64,000 bases of DNA. Source: Halobacterium wangiae. Lineage in GTDB: Archaea > Halobacteriota > Halobacteria > Halobacteriales > Halobacteriaceae. The notes under the pieces are model-generated. The model saw only the letters and a list, made by a program, of their open reading frames with translations, did no database searches and was not told the DNA's origin. The DNA is taken from assembly GCF_021249345.1 (NCBI RefSeq), contig NZ_CP089588.1:1798001-1862000 (forward strand). Direction: 5' to 3'. How positions within the stretch are numbered: position 1 is the first letter of the stretch; each line of letters opens with the position of its first letter. Positions 36,101 to 45,293 of this stretch are shown piece after piece. A program made the translations under genes and the position numbers.

Positions 36101-36966
36101 AGTGCCTCCATCGTCTCCTCGAACTCACGATAGCGATGGCGACTGTCGCCGACGAAGAGCGCCACCTCGTCTAAGCCGAGCAGCAATTCGGTCCGTTTGC
36201 TGCCGTCGTTGAGAGCCTCCGTTGCAGTCTCGACCCGTGAGACGAGGTCCTCGGGATCGAATTCTTCTGGATCGACATCCGCTTCTGCGGTCTCGATGGA
36301 GGCTTTCACGCCCGAACGACTGTTGAGTTCCGTACCGGATGTCTCTTCCATCGCCGGTAACACCTCGTAGAGCCAGCTGCGGAGGGACGCCCGTTCAGCG
36401 AGTACGTCATCGAATGTCTTCCCGTCATGCTCGAACGCTTGGAGGGCTTCCCAGACCCCATCGTACTCCATGTCTAGCGTCCAAGCCCACTCGAGCAGCC
36501 AATTCGGGTCGGTCGGATATCCGAGATCCCGACCAATCGCCTCGAAGATGAGGAACGGCAGCGGCGGCTCTTTCGACGCATCGCGGTCAAGCAGGTTGAG
36601 GAAAACTGGCTTGAGGCGGTTGACGTGAGAGTCCGTGATTGACTGTTGGAGTTCATCGAACCCCGGCCACTGCTCGGCCAGCCGGTCACCCAGGTAGGCG
36701 AACTCGGATTCGTCGTCGGCGAGGAGACCGACCAGCTTCAGGAGGTGGGTCTTCCCCGACCCGAACGTCGCGTGGATGTAGAGGAACCGCGCGGCTTCAT
36801 CGGGATAGGTCTGGATAGCTTCGCCGAGCGTTTCGAGGACCTGCTCGGCACTGTCGGTTTCGTAGAACTCTCTCACGTCGGTCTCGGCTCGTTCGCGAGC
36901 GTTGACTTTCTGTACTTCTTCGAGCTGTCGCGTCGGATCGCTGTGGAAGAGTTCGTCGATAGTCAT
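33133..36966 (-). CDS. brxC: BREX P-loop ATPase BrxC/PglY, second copy
   Basis: A 1277-aa ATPase. Walker A is ATFGSGKTHLLKLVG (about residues 67-77) and Walker B LLLGLDEVALFVGD (about 262). The rest is long and helical, with a low-conservation C-terminus ending in coiled-coil-like heptads. BrxC/PglY proteins are AAA-type ATPases essential for BREX. The ATG overlaps the brxB stop by 4 nt (ATGA). It differs widely from the other copy at 37580-41329, so it is an old paralogue rather than a recent duplicate; the two may form a hetero-complex. Confidence 0.9.
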   Translation of the reverse strand: MTIDELFHSDPTRQLEEVQKVNARERAETDVREFYETDSAEQVLETLGEAIQTYPDEAARFLYIHATFGSGKTHLLKLVGLLADDESEFAYLGDRLAEQWPGFDELQQSITDSHVNRLKPVFLNLLDRDASKEPPLPFLIFEAIGRDLGYPTDPNWLLEWAWTLDMEYDGVWEALQAFEHDGKTFDDVLAERASLRSWLYEVLPAMEETSGTELNSRSGVKASIETAEADVDPEEFDPEDLVSRVETATEALNDGSKRTELLLGLDEVALFVGDSRHRYREFEETMEALQRGPNPVVVTTGQYSLPDTRESLIGEPPEDHWTHQQVRLEGADTEIIVRKRWLQKSDPEGRERVESLVASMPGLSLDTYSSVTSADPDPVESYPFREYDLSLLRAVMQELITQGRSTDRDYIQGRALLVLVRSLFTKFGWASKEEGSLVTWDVLFDLLVEETTYLPLWVQEMIDNTLVPTFDGDEDAWEVRLAKGLYLLNQTPAVPSTPENLGRLMVDDVTASVDDVVERTESGLETLVDKQKALTETNDQGDEVYTLVSEEQESILSRAQDKAAKISPHQLSAWVETRLRENDAFFRSDGSRHEVDVGDVRLVPLRYEYSILEPVDRAPSPEYDALRVRVLADDHNTVSEQIEMWQDVNNGRDGGEHILITVDVPETMLERIRNVIGMGQVLDEETESHEELEREHRADKRRLESSVTEILEDASVYTVHEHRGARSSVLDSVVEDQVNAVFGSSRKTLSRPLVEVDDAKAIAKFFRGSGDWPLSDADAAMLGVDTATSEVAETGWCREFIDTYEAQKSVDVETLLQQTQTANGDYRGTPQESIAALLITLATSNESVALKQNTEYVSDPVAIGRQVRTKGGLTSLQVRFGVEIIDPKTVRELVTTVLGEQPSGDGPDEWLGELGQWVNENSATVKRTLKGASREFDVPLSAFEATVDPALGGGELSTSDLGSEDDLETVLEEAKTFTNARELFGAREDETTLWERFSDELDTMTSLYPNASITASMRATAEGDTVPSVSTVKSRLEDAKGHRVDETSAQYRRITGETAADSGPEAICADLSAWLRSNEDDVRGIVDSATDEFDDVVLGDLEDVFETAWSGGELSETDIVDSTVVQQAETYEQVRDLLDDTDGSALWSQLRAVGEDLREEHPGSPTTESVETTLAASRPSSKRRVRQLIERAKDPRPPSADDDAWGELQMVAEELRQELPNADVTDEVTSAVDAESRPSEERVNELLSESKKVLERIQAVKERLDGLEEGSIVLLED

Positions 36967-37583
36967 TGGAGATGCACCCCCTGGATCTGCCCGTCAATCT
37001 GGTGGGCGGGGTAGTAATGTCGCGATTCCCCCCCGAAGAAGCTCAGCTTCCCGCCGACGACGTCCCCCGGGAACGGGATTCCGATCGTGGACTTCATGTT
37101 CCGACGGTCAAGCTCGTCCAGTAGTTCCGATGCACGTGTGAACGGATACAGACTGCCGAGATTGAGCAGGAGGACCACATGGCTCTGTGTCTCCAGCTGG
37201 GCTTCGCTGAGCTCGTGTTCGATCATTTGCTGAACGAGTTCTTCGGCGAGCCGGTCCTGCATCGTCTCCTCGATACGCTCACCTGGCGACGTATCGCCCT
37301 CGAGTTCAGCCAGGGGTTCGCCCAGGTCAACGAGGAGTTTGTACACATCGGTCCGTGGAAGGAGTTCGTCAAGCCAGATCGGCTGTACGGTTACGTTGTC
37401 TGGGATCGCTGGGGCTTCCTTTCGTCCATCGGTCCAGGTTGCAAGCCTATCTGCGACCCGATGCTCGACTGCTGGGTCGACAGCAGCGATGACAAACGGG
37501 TTACGAATCCCGTGTTGCCCCTGCGCGAACATCCGTAATTTTTCCTTGAATTCACGATACGGCGACGAACTCGTCTGGCTCAT
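36963..37583 (-). CDS. brxB: BREX protein BrxB (DUF1788)
   Basis: A 206-aa BrxB. The C-terminal signature is VVLLLNLGSLYPFTRASELL, followed by GIPFPGDVVGGKLSFFGG and RHYYPAHQI, matching the family pattern of L..LGSLYPF.R, PG..... L.FFG and YY.A. The function is unknown but it is a core gene of BREX types 1, 3, 5 and 6. It overlaps both neighbours by 4 nt, so it is translationally coupled between the two BrxC/PglY genes. Confidence 0.88.
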   Translation of the reverse strand: MSQTSSSPYREFKEKLRMFAQGQHGIRNPFVIAAVDPAVEHRVADRLATWTDGRKEAPAIPDNVTVQPIWLDELLPRTDVYKLLVDLGEPLAELEGDTSPGERIEETMQDRLAEELVQQMIEHELSEAQLETQSHVVLLLNLGSLYPFTRASELLDELDRRNMKSTIGIPFPGDVVGGKLSFFGGESRHYYPAHQIDGQIQGVHLQ

Positions 37584-40500
37584 CGAATAATCACCCCTTC
37601 GTCAGTCTCCTCGATCTCAAGATCGTGCTGTTCCACGAGACGCTCCAACCGGCGATTCAGTTTCTGCCGATCGTCAGGAACGATGCCGATTTGATCGACG
37701 TCGTCCGGTGTTCGATCGCCAACGATTGACGACAGTTCATCGAGCTGGCTATCCAGTTCACTCGGGCTGTACTCGATGGCATCGGCTAGTGGCTCTAACT
37801 GCGCTAGGTCGTCCGTTACCTCGACGATCTCATCTGTATCCACATCACTCGATAGCGTTGTGATCGCGTTCTCGATCGTTTCGTACCACTGCTGGAGCTG
37901 ACGCATCGGCGTGATGTATCTGCGCTCGAAGGCGGCGTGGAGAACGCCTGTCGGGAGGTCAGTTGCGGAGCGTACCCATAGATGCTCCTCAATCTGAGTG
38001 ACCAGTTCAGGTAGGCCACGCTCTTCAACGAACGCGTTCCACGATCTCTCAAGTTCGGGTGTGAGGTTGGGAACTAATTCTCCGGAGAGTGTACTCCACC
38101 CGTCGGTCGTCCACCACTCGCCGTCAAACGCTGAGGCCGCAGATGAGCGGGACTCGATGGAAGCTTGAGCGTCCTTGTCAACCCAGTCGAACTGGCGGTT
38201 TCGAACCGTTAGTACCGCGTCGAGCTGTTGTAGTGTCGAAAGACGCCGGTTCCAGACGTCGGTTACCTCTTCGACCCACTCTTGGGCCTCGTTGGTCTCG
38301 TCGATGACATCCTCGATGCCGTCATCTTGTGACTTGACGGTTGAGATGCGATTTTTGGTAGTATTGATTCGTTCCGCCAGCTCATCAGTAAACGCATTGA
38401 GTAAGCCAGCGACTTCGTCGGTTCGCACGTCGGTGTCGACGACTAGCGTAACGTCTTCGCGAAGTCCGGTCAGCTTCGAGCGAATCTGCTGGTTCGCTTC
38501 TTGGAGATGGATGAGACCATCCGCGACCGTTTCAGTCGTCTCCTTGAATCCACCCTCTCCCAGCAGCTTGCTCAAGTTTGTGCGTGGAAGGAGTTTCAAC
38601 CTCGTCGTCGAGAAGCTGTCGAGGTCGAGGACAGCTTCATCCTCCAGCGTGTTCCCGTCTTCGTCGATTGGCAGTAGTCTTCCCTCCCGACAGAATCCCC
38701 AGATGATCGCACAGAGAGCAGGCCGGGCGTCGTCGTAGAATGGCTTCTCCTCGACGATCCCGTCGAGAACGGTGTTCATATTGAGTCCCTCGTCGCGGCC
38801 TTTTAGCTGCCGGCCGGTGAGGGACATTACGTTTCGTTGAATCGTCTGTTTACCCTGCCCACTATTCTGGTTCGACGAGGGGACTTGGATTGTTCGTGCC
38901 CACGGCGGGAGCGGTGCATCGCTGTCGAGTTCGCGTAGTTCTCGCAGTCGACTTTCGTCGACCTGGAGCATCATCGGGTGGAAGTCGTCGGGATAGGCGA
39001 CATCGACAGTGGCTTGGATCGCCTTCGAGAGACCGCCGATGTCCGTCCGATCTTTCACGGTATAGGCGCCACTCATCATTGCGCTCGTCAGCTTACTTCG
39101 GACGGCGTTGGCACGCTGTTCGAGGTCACGCTCGACGGCTGGTGGGGCGTCACGCGTCGCAATTGCGTCGCGAAGCGCCCACCACTCAATCATTCGTTTG
39201 CGAAGATCTTGGAGGCCATCTGTGTCGATCTCCCAGTAGAGCGTGTCCTCGTCGGTTTGCTCTGGTTCTATGTCTGGGCGGACGCCCTGCACATCGACGT
39301 CGATGTTCAGCCCACCTTCGGCTTCAATACTGCTCTCGAATGTTGTCCCGTCGAGTCCGAAGTGATACGAAACAGGGTACTCGTCACTAGATTCTCCGTA
39401 CGGGACTGACTCTGGTAGTGACAGGTCCTGGGTGATGCGATTCCAGAGATGTTCATCCAAGGTGTCAACGACATCGTCCCAGTCGGGGTTGGCTTCATTC
39501 TCTTCGGTCTCGTCGTAGATGAGGCGTTCTTCCTGTGTCGCAAACCGGTAGCGAGGCCCACTTTCGTCCTGCGTCGGTCGAATGAACTTCTGTAGTCGAT
39601 CCAGTGATTCCTCGACGCGATTGGTCGTGCTAATCCACGATTGGCCGTTCAGGTCGTCCATGACGGCGACCGCGATGTTCCCTTCGTTCAGGGGAACGAT
39701 TTCGTGGACGTGCTGGAGCAGGAGTACGGCCTTCGCAACGTCGAGGTCGAACTCTTGAAGCTCACTTTCGTCGTCGGCTACCTCGTCAGCGATGCCGGTC
39801 GTCTCTTCGGCGCCCTCGACGACCCGCATATCCTGCGGTAAGATCTCACGGAGTTCAGGCTCAATCAACTCGAAGAAGTCGACCAGCGAGACGATATGGT
39901 CTTCCTTGCCCTCGTCGACCCAGTCGTCGAGCAACCCGTGCATTAATGCGAGGATGGCACGGGCAGTCCCCGAGAAGATCGATTTGGCCGGGTCGTTCGC
40001 CTCCCGACGGAGGTTGAACAGGATTTCGAGGAACAGCGGCGCGTGATACGGCAAGAAGGGGTAGAACTCCACGAGTTCCTCATCATCAATCGCATCGAGT
40101 GGCGGCTTCGTGTTCTGTTTGATTTCGTTGTACACAAGCGACTCAGCCGGTTTCACGTCGGCGTCGTCAAGGACTCGCCGAACCGCGTCATCGCCCGTCT
40201 CCGACTTCTGGAAGAGCCGGCGTTTGGCGATGTCCCCGACGTGCTTGCTCGGGAGCTGATACCGGTGCGGGAACCGGTCTTTGACGATACTGAAATCGGC
40301 CCCGTGGGCCGCGAATTTGGGTTGGACGTCTTCGATTTTTGCCTGCGCCGTCGCGACGAGCTGAATATCGCCGTCTCCGATGTCGTCGACGTTTTCCGCG
40401 AGTGTCTGCAGTTCGGTGAGCCGCTCGAAGTCGGTCCCGATGAAGAGGCTCACCTCGTCGAGCAGGAGGACGAGCTTGACTGGTTGCTCAAGCTCCGCTT

Positions 40501-41329
40501 CACGTTCCTGGCGCAGTGATTCCAGTCGACTGACAACCTCTTCCGGGTCAATATCCGAGGGTTGGAGGTCGGTGTAGCCATCGCGTGTCCCCGTGACGCC
40601 CTCGAACAGCTTCGGAAGCACAACATCAGACAGCGCACTATACTCTTGGACGTCGGTCCAGAGGCCGTCAGTTCCCCACTCGTATCGCGGTTGGTCCGGT
40701 GTCACCCCCTCGACGACTGATGCAGCTCGATCCTCTCGTTCTGGCCAGGCGTCGGTCGTTTGATACCAGTCTTCGAAGTATGCGACGTCAAGCTGGGAGG
40801 ACAATCCAGTCGAGACCCCGTTATTGACGCCCGTGAGAATCGGATTCTGGTGGGCGTGCCGGAGAACGATTTCACTAAAGCTGCGTTGCTTCTGACCCTG
40901 ATACTTCAGCAGGTTCACTGAGACAGGGATAACGTGATATTCGGAATGAACGGATTCCCACTGGGTCCGGAGCGTATCGAGGTCCCCGCTCGCTGACGCA
41001 TCCGGGACGAGGTTTCTCCAAACCTCGTCGGAGCGGTCTTGGAGCCACTGAGTATCCATCAGCCCATCCAGAACTGTTAGGAGGTGGCTCTTTCCGCTCC
41101 CGTAGTAACCGTAGAGCCAGTAGTTCGACCCAGTACGCATATCCTCTGCTTCGCCGAGCAGTCGTTTGACGAAGTCTTCGAGGAACCGCTGGGAGTCAGC
41201 TGTAACGTGATATGACTCGATCGCTTGTTTCCGGTGGCGTTTCTCGTCTGCAGATTGGTCCTCGCGGTCGATGCGTACCGATTCCTCGAAGTCCTCCGGT
41301 AGGTCCTCAAACCACGTTGTGTCAACCAT
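37580..41329 (-). CDS. brxC: BREX P-loop ATPase BrxC/PglY, first copy
   Basis: A 1249-aa ATPase with Walker A WLYGYYGSGKSHLLTVLDG (about residues 71-89) and Walker B LVLLLDEVSLFIGTD (about 297). Long helical stretches follow, with a coiled-coil tendency near 1000-1100. It overlaps brxA by 1 nt (TAATG) and brxB by 4 nt. Duplication of brxC/pglY is one of the traits that defines type 5 BREX in Halobacteria. Confidence 0.9.
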   Translation of the reverse strand: MVDTTWFEDLPEDFEESVRIDREDQSADEKRHRKQAIESYHVTADSQRFLEDFVKRLLGEAEDMRTGSNYWLYGYYGSGKSHLLTVLDGLMDTQWLQDRSDEVWRNLVPDASASGDLDTLRTQWESVHSEYHVIPVSVNLLKYQGQKQRSFSEIVLRHAHQNPILTGVNNGVSTGLSSQLDVAYFEDWYQTTDAWPEREDRAASVVEGVTPDQPRYEWGTDGLWTDVQEYSALSDVVLPKLFEGVTGTRDGYTDLQPSDIDPEEVVSRLESLRQEREAELEQPVKLVLLLDEVSLFIGTDFERLTELQTLAENVDDIGDGDIQLVATAQAKIEDVQPKFAAHGADFSIVKDRFPHRYQLPSKHVGDIAKRRLFQKSETGDDAVRRVLDDADVKPAESLVYNEIKQNTKPPLDAIDDEELVEFYPFLPYHAPLFLEILFNLRREANDPAKSIFSGTARAILALMHGLLDDWVDEGKEDHIVSLVDFFELIEPELREILPQDMRVVEGAEETTGIADEVADDESELQEFDLDVAKAVLLLQHVHEIVPLNEGNIAVAVMDDLNGQSWISTTNRVEESLDRLQKFIRPTQDESGPRYRFATQEERLIYDETEENEANPDWDDVVDTLDEHLWNRITQDLSLPESVPYGESSDEYPVSYHFGLDGTTFESSIEAEGGLNIDVDVQGVRPDIEPEQTDEDTLYWEIDTDGLQDLRKRMIEWWALRDAIATRDAPPAVERDLEQRANAVRSKLTSAMMSGAYTVKDRTDIGGLSKAIQATVDVAYPDDFHPMMLQVDESRLRELRELDSDAPLPPWARTIQVPSSNQNSGQGKQTIQRNVMSLTGRQLKGRDEGLNMNTVLDGIVEEKPFYDDARPALCAIIWGFCREGRLLPIDEDGNTLEDEAVLDLDSFSTTRLKLLPRTNLSKLLGEGGFKETTETVADGLIHLQEANQQIRSKLTGLREDVTLVVDTDVRTDEVAGLLNAFTDELAERINTTKNRISTVKSQDDGIEDVIDETNEAQEWVEEVTDVWNRRLSTLQQLDAVLTVRNRQFDWVDKDAQASIESRSSAASAFDGEWWTTDGWSTLSGELVPNLTPELERSWNAFVEERGLPELVTQIEEHLWVRSATDLPTGVLHAAFERRYITPMRQLQQWYETIENAITTLSSDVDTDEIVEVTDDLAQLEPLADAIEYSPSELDSQLDELSSIVGDRTPDDVDQIGIVPDDRQKLNRRLERLVEQHDLEIEETDEGVIIR

Positions 41330-42165
41330 TATTCGGCTCCCTCACTCGTAATCGATGAGTACGGCTCGTCGGTCGGCCGCAGTTGAAGACTTCCATGGAG
41401 TTCGACAAACTCCCACGCCTCCGTCTCTGCTGCTCGATTGTAGAGTTCCTCCCAACGCGTACCCGGCTGGAATAGGTACTGGAGCCCAGTTGGTGATTCG
41501 AACCACTCTTCGTCGCCTTCCTCATACGAGTAGCCCATTGCGGCGAGGAGTGGCGTATCTCCTAGTGATGGTGGATCACCGACGACCGTTTGCTGATTCT
41601 CCAGGACGCCGATTTCGCGCATAACCGAACGCAGCCCTTCGCACCATCTCTCTGTCGTTGAGTCCGCATAGTCGAACGGTGTCTCGTCAGTGTATTCGAA
41701 CTGATTCAGGACAGATGTGAGTGTCTCGTTAGAGAAGTCAAGGGGTTCGGGAACGTCCTCAGCAAGGCGCCGGGCATATTCATGGACGGCATATCGAACG
41801 AGTGCGTCATCGGTGACCAGATAGAGGTAGAGCACTTGGGCTTTGTCTCGCGATGACGAACAGGCATCTAAAACGGCGGGAAGATCACTTGGATTAGGGA
41901 GAGTTGCAGGTGCGTTTTTGAATCGAGATGAGAGAACGCGGTATATCTTCTGGGAACTCCCTTTCGTACTGCGGTTCGCACGTCGTTCCTCAAACCAGAT
42001 ATCCTTGACCTGGTTCCAGTTCCCGTGTTCACGGTACAACCGAGCGACCTCTTCTGCTCGATCAGGTAAGAGGCCGCACATGGTCAAATCCATGTTGACC
42101 TCGTCGGGAGAGAATGTACGGGAAAGAGACGGCGGTCCGTTATCGCCGTCCGGTAGAGTATTCAT
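41329..42165 (-). CDS. brxA: BREX protein BrxA (DUF1819)
   Basis: A 278-aa protein at the 5' end of the BREX operon. Residues about 25-95 fit BrxA: DRAEEVARLYREHGNWNQVK, then RSTKGSSQKIYRVLSSRFKN, the helical region with the R-S-T and I-x-R-x-L-x-x-R pattern. BrxA is a small DNA-binding protein of unknown detailed role. The ATG at 42165 is preceded at the right distance by a TATA-like element (42188-42198), so this is probably the operon's main start. Confidence 0.8.
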   Translation of the reverse strand: MNTLPDGDNGPPSLSRTFSPDEVNMDLTMCGLLPDRAEEVARLYREHGNWNQVKDIWFEERRANRSTKGSSQKIYRVLSSRFKNAPATLPNPSDLPAVLDACSSSRDKAQVLYLYLVTDDALVRYAVHEYARRLAEDVPEPLDFSNETLTSVLNQFEYTDETPFDYADSTTERWCEGLRSVMREIGVLENQQTVVGDPPSLGDTPLLAAMGYSYEEGDEEWFESPTGLQYLFQPGTRWEELYNRAAETEAWEFVELHGSLQLRPTDEPYSSITSEGAE

Positions 42166-42187
42166 ACGATGGTGGAGTCAACCAACC

Positions 42188-42198
42188 CACTTTACTAT
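42188..42198 (-). promoter_or_regulatory. TATA-like core promoter of the BREX operon
   Basis: ATAGTAAAGTG on the minus strand, 23-33 nt before the brxA ATG. It is identical in sequence and spacing to the element before the 241-aa gene at 1167-1177. Confidence 0.55.
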
Positions 42199-42422
42199 TT
42201 GTCATTGCTGGATATCTATCCCGTCGAGGTCAGAAAAGCCGAAAGAACCGATAATATCGTCCTTCAGGCCGCTGTTCAACAGTGTCGCGAGTGGAAAACC
42301 GGGACGTCACACCACGTTTCACATCGATTGCGTGGTCGAGTATGTCGATTATCATGAGTATGGGGAATAGTGTACTTCCTTCTCAAGCTCTGAAATATTA
42401 TATCGGCTCCTTCTTCATTCAC

Positions 42423-45293
42423 CTACGAAGGCTGGCCAGCTTCCGCAACAACATTCTCGAGTATTGCTATCGATAGCGGTTCGATCGACTGTCGCTTCCC
42501 CTCCTCGGTGTAGAAGATACTAGTCGTGACCTGGCGGTCCGAATACACCGCTTTGACAACGTGATAGTAGACACTCAGTTGCTTGCGGTATTCGGGTTCC
42601 CCATGGCGGCCGCGGTCGGTCTTGTAGTCGACAATCTCCACAGCATCCGGCGTGACGTGAATGAGGTCCACGATACCCGAGACCGTCACCTGCGTGCCGT
42701 CGACAGTCAGTGGAAGCGAAGCGTCCTCCTCGACCAATAGCTCCCCATCCAGACTATCCAGGAATGTCGCGACTCGGCGTTCGTCGTCGTTCGACGGCAT
42801 TACCTCCTCGCCAAGTGCGTATGCTTCGGCGAAGTCGTGGACCTGATTGCCGAATTCGGTTCCACGGCCACCGTCGACGCCTTCGAAGACATCGTCACGC
42901 ATCAGCGTGTGCGGCGTGTGGCCTACTGGGCCGTCGGGCGTCGGGACAGTGACGTCGAGGGTCGTCTGCTCCGTCTCGGTCGCCGTAATCTCGCCGAGAT
43001 CAGGCGTGACCGAGTCGATGTCCACGGGAAGCCCCTCTAGGAACGTATTCGGGTCTTCGCCGGCGGTGAAGACAACGTGGCTCTCGGCGCGCGTGATAGC
43101 AACGTACAGCAGGCGGCGTTCCTCGTGGTAGTTCCGGGGGAGACACGCTTGGAGGACATCCGTTCGCCAGTTGTCGTAGATGTGGGGGTGGCCGTGGGCG
43201 TCCGCAGAGTACACCTCGTGTTGGCGCAGTCCAACCGGATCGTCGTACGTGATGGTACTCCCGCCACCGCTAGATGGCGGGAAGCGACCACTGTTCATGT
43301 TCGCGAGAACCACGATAGGATACTCAAGCCCCTTCGTGGCGTGGATGGTCTGGACGGTCACCGAATTCGTCCCTGTCCCAGTATGAACCTCGTGGGTGCT
43401 CCCGGCCTCGATACTCCGTTCGATGAACCGGATTAGGTCGCCCCGCGTCAGGGTAGTCGTATCGTGGATGGATTGGATGGTGTGGAGGACGACGTCGGCG
43501 GTCGCACCGTCGTAGCCGTACCGCTGGAAGACACACCGGGCAACACCACCGAGCGTCTCCATCCCCCGGAGGCTCTCGCGGAACGAACGCATGCTCCCGG
43601 GACAGTCGCCGGTCTCGAGGATGTCGTTGACCTCGTCATAGGTGTAGCCGGCGTCTTCGAGGACGACCGCCCAGCCACGATCGGCATCGTCCTCGAGGAT
43701 ACGGAGCCACGCCAGGAGGAGTTTCGCCTGGTCGGTACGGAACAACTCGATACCGCCCTCGTACGCCATCGGGAGGCCGTACTCCTCGGCGGTCTGGAGG
43801 AGATCACGACCAAAGTCACGCGTCCGAGTGACGACCGCGATATCCTCATAACGGGGCGCCCGGAGCCCACCACCCTCAGCATCATCGTCTGCTCCGGCCT
43901 CGATCTGGTAGTCGTCGTTGCCGGCGATCTCTTCGATCTTCGCGAGAACTGCCTCGTGCTCGTCCTCGCTCTGAAGCGCCTCAATCCTCGTGTTCTCGTG
44001 GGCCGCGTTCGAATCCAGTGAGACGACCCGGTCCTGGACCTCGCCCTTATCAACGGTGTCACTGCTCGCCGCGGGCGTTACAAGAGCTTGCTCGGAGAAG
44101 TCGAGAATCGCTTGCGTGGACCGGTAGTTCTCGGTCAACTCGATAGGCGTGACCGAGTCGGTCGAGAAGCCAACTCGCTCGTGGTCTGTGTTGAGCTCCT
44201 GGGCGAACTGTTTGAGGCGTTCGTTGAAGTGTACGATGTTGTCGACGTCGGCGTACTGGAAGCTGTAGATGCTCTGTTTCCAGTCGCCAACGACGCAGAT
44301 GTTGTCGGTGTCGGCGAGCAGGAGCGCGAGCTTGAATTGGATCTCACTGGAGTCCTGGAACTCATCAATCATCACGTACTCGAACGCCACCTCGTCCCTG
44401 AGACGGTGGTTCTCGCACAGCAGGACGTACGCGAACAACTGGAGGAATCCGAAATTCAGGTAGTTACGCTGCAGAGCAAACACCAAGTACTCGTAGTAGA
44501 CGTCGTGGACGAACGCTTTGAGCCCTGATCGGTCTTCCTCGAAGACGGAGTGCGCGAGCACCTCAGGAACCTGTTTACCTTCCCCACGGATTTCGTGCTT
44601 CTCAGGGGCCTCGGGGAGATAGCACGCGTTCCGCCCGTACCGATTAAGCTTCGACCGGAGCTTGGACTGCTTGCGACCATCGTTCCTTGGCTCGTTCTCC
44701 TCCTCGAACAGCGCCTCAAACACTTCGAAATCGCCGTCAAGGTGGCGCTCACCATCCCGGTACCACCCCTCCGCATCCGGGAAGACGCCCTTTGCTGCCA
44801 GTTGTTTCACGAGGCCCAGTAACTCGACGGGGCCCGAAACTGCACGGAGAATGTCGTCGTACTCCGGGTGGTTGTCGCTGAACCGGTTGATGAACTGCTG
44901 GAACAACGCCTCCTCGACGAGCTCGTCCTCAACCAGTCTCGTCGACCCTGTGATGCGGTCGTCGATACCGAGATGGGTTGGCGCAGCGTGGCCGTGCTCT
45001 TCGAGGAGGTCATGGCACAGCGAATGGAACGTCTGAATGGGGGCGTCCCCGAGTTCGCGCATCCCGTAGTGGCAGTGCTCGACGATGCGCTCACGCATCT
45101 CCGCAGCGGCGTTGTTAGTGAACGTCACCAATAACACGTCCTCAGGGGTGACATCGTCTTGCTGGACGATGTTGGCGTACCGCCGTGTGACCGTGAACGT
45201 CTTGCCTGTGCCTGCGCCGGCGTCGACGCGGTAGATGCCGTCCGTGCTGTCGATGAGTTCCTGCTGTCGCGGGTTCGGTTCGTGGTCAGTCAT
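42423..45293 (-). CDS. AddA/UvrD-like helicase with C-terminal RecB-type nuclease
   Basis: A 956-aa protein from the ATG at 45293, which overlaps the upstream gene by 8 nt; an open frame beyond that is ignored. SF1 motifs: Q-motif NPRQQELIDS, motif I VDAGAGTGKTFTVTRRY (about residue 23), Ia LLVTFTNNAAAEMRER, motif II VMIDEFQDSS (about 320), motif IV GDWKQSIYSF, motif V VQTIHATKGLEYPIV and motif VI LLYVAITRAESHVVF. The C-terminus is a PD-(D/E)xK domain: SGIVDLIH then VEIVDYKTD (about 895). This is the layout of AddA: a 3'-5' helicase with nuclease activity. The BREX operon begins 257 nt downstream on the same strand. Confidence 0.85.
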   Translation of the reverse strand: MTDHEPNPRQQELIDSTDGIYRVDAGAGTGKTFTVTRRYANIVQQDDVTPEDVLLVTFTNNAAAEMRERIVEHCHYGMRELGDAPIQTFHSLCHDLLEEHGHAAPTHLGIDDRITGSTRLVEDELVEEALFQQFINRFSDNHPEYDDILRAVSGPVELLGLVKQLAAKGVFPDAEGWYRDGERHLDGDFEVFEALFEEENEPRNDGRKQSKLRSKLNRYGRNACYLPEAPEKHEIRGEGKQVPEVLAHSVFEEDRSGLKAFVHDVYYEYLVFALQRNYLNFGFLQLFAYVLLCENHRLRDEVAFEYVMIDEFQDSSEIQFKLALLLADTDNICVVGDWKQSIYSFQYADVDNIVHFNERLKQFAQELNTDHERVGFSTDSVTPIELTENYRSTQAILDFSEQALVTPAASSDTVDKGEVQDRVVSLDSNAAHENTRIEALQSEDEHEAVLAKIEEIAGNDDYQIEAGADDDAEGGGLRAPRYEDIAVVTRTRDFGRDLLQTAEEYGLPMAYEGGIELFRTDQAKLLLAWLRILEDDADRGWAVVLEDAGYTYDEVNDILETGDCPGSMRSFRESLRGMETLGGVARCVFQRYGYDGATADVVLHTIQSIHDTTTLTRGDLIRFIERSIEAGSTHEVHTGTGTNSVTVQTIHATKGLEYPIVVLANMNSGRFPPSSGGGSTITYDDPVGLRQHEVYSADAHGHPHIYDNWRTDVLQACLPRNYHEERRLLYVAITRAESHVVFTAGEDPNTFLEGLPVDIDSVTPDLGEITATETEQTTLDVTVPTPDGPVGHTPHTLMRDDVFEGVDGGRGTEFGNQVHDFAEAYALGEEVMPSNDDERRVATFLDSLDGELLVEEDASLPLTVDGTQVTVSGIVDLIHVTPDAVEIVDYKTDRGRHGEPEYRKQLSVYYHVVKAVYSDRQVTTSIFYTEEGKRQSIEPLSIAILENVVAEAGQPS

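Larger units (their letters stand above)
21652..42165 (-). other. BREX locus, type 5-like
   Basis: Order of transcription: brxA, brxC/pglY, brxB, brxC/pglY, 226-aa gene, pglX, 180-aa gene, pglZ, brxHII-type helicase. Two brxC/pglY copies with a helicase in place of brxL match the type 5 set described for Halobacteria. One opposite-strand gene, a TBP (24661-25227), interrupts it. Confidence 0.85.

Noticed and set aside
42423-45293. Interpretation of the UvrD-like gene as Gabija GajB
   Set aside because: GajB is shorter and paired with an OLD-family nuclease; here the helicase has its own RecB-type nuclease and an AddB-like partner.
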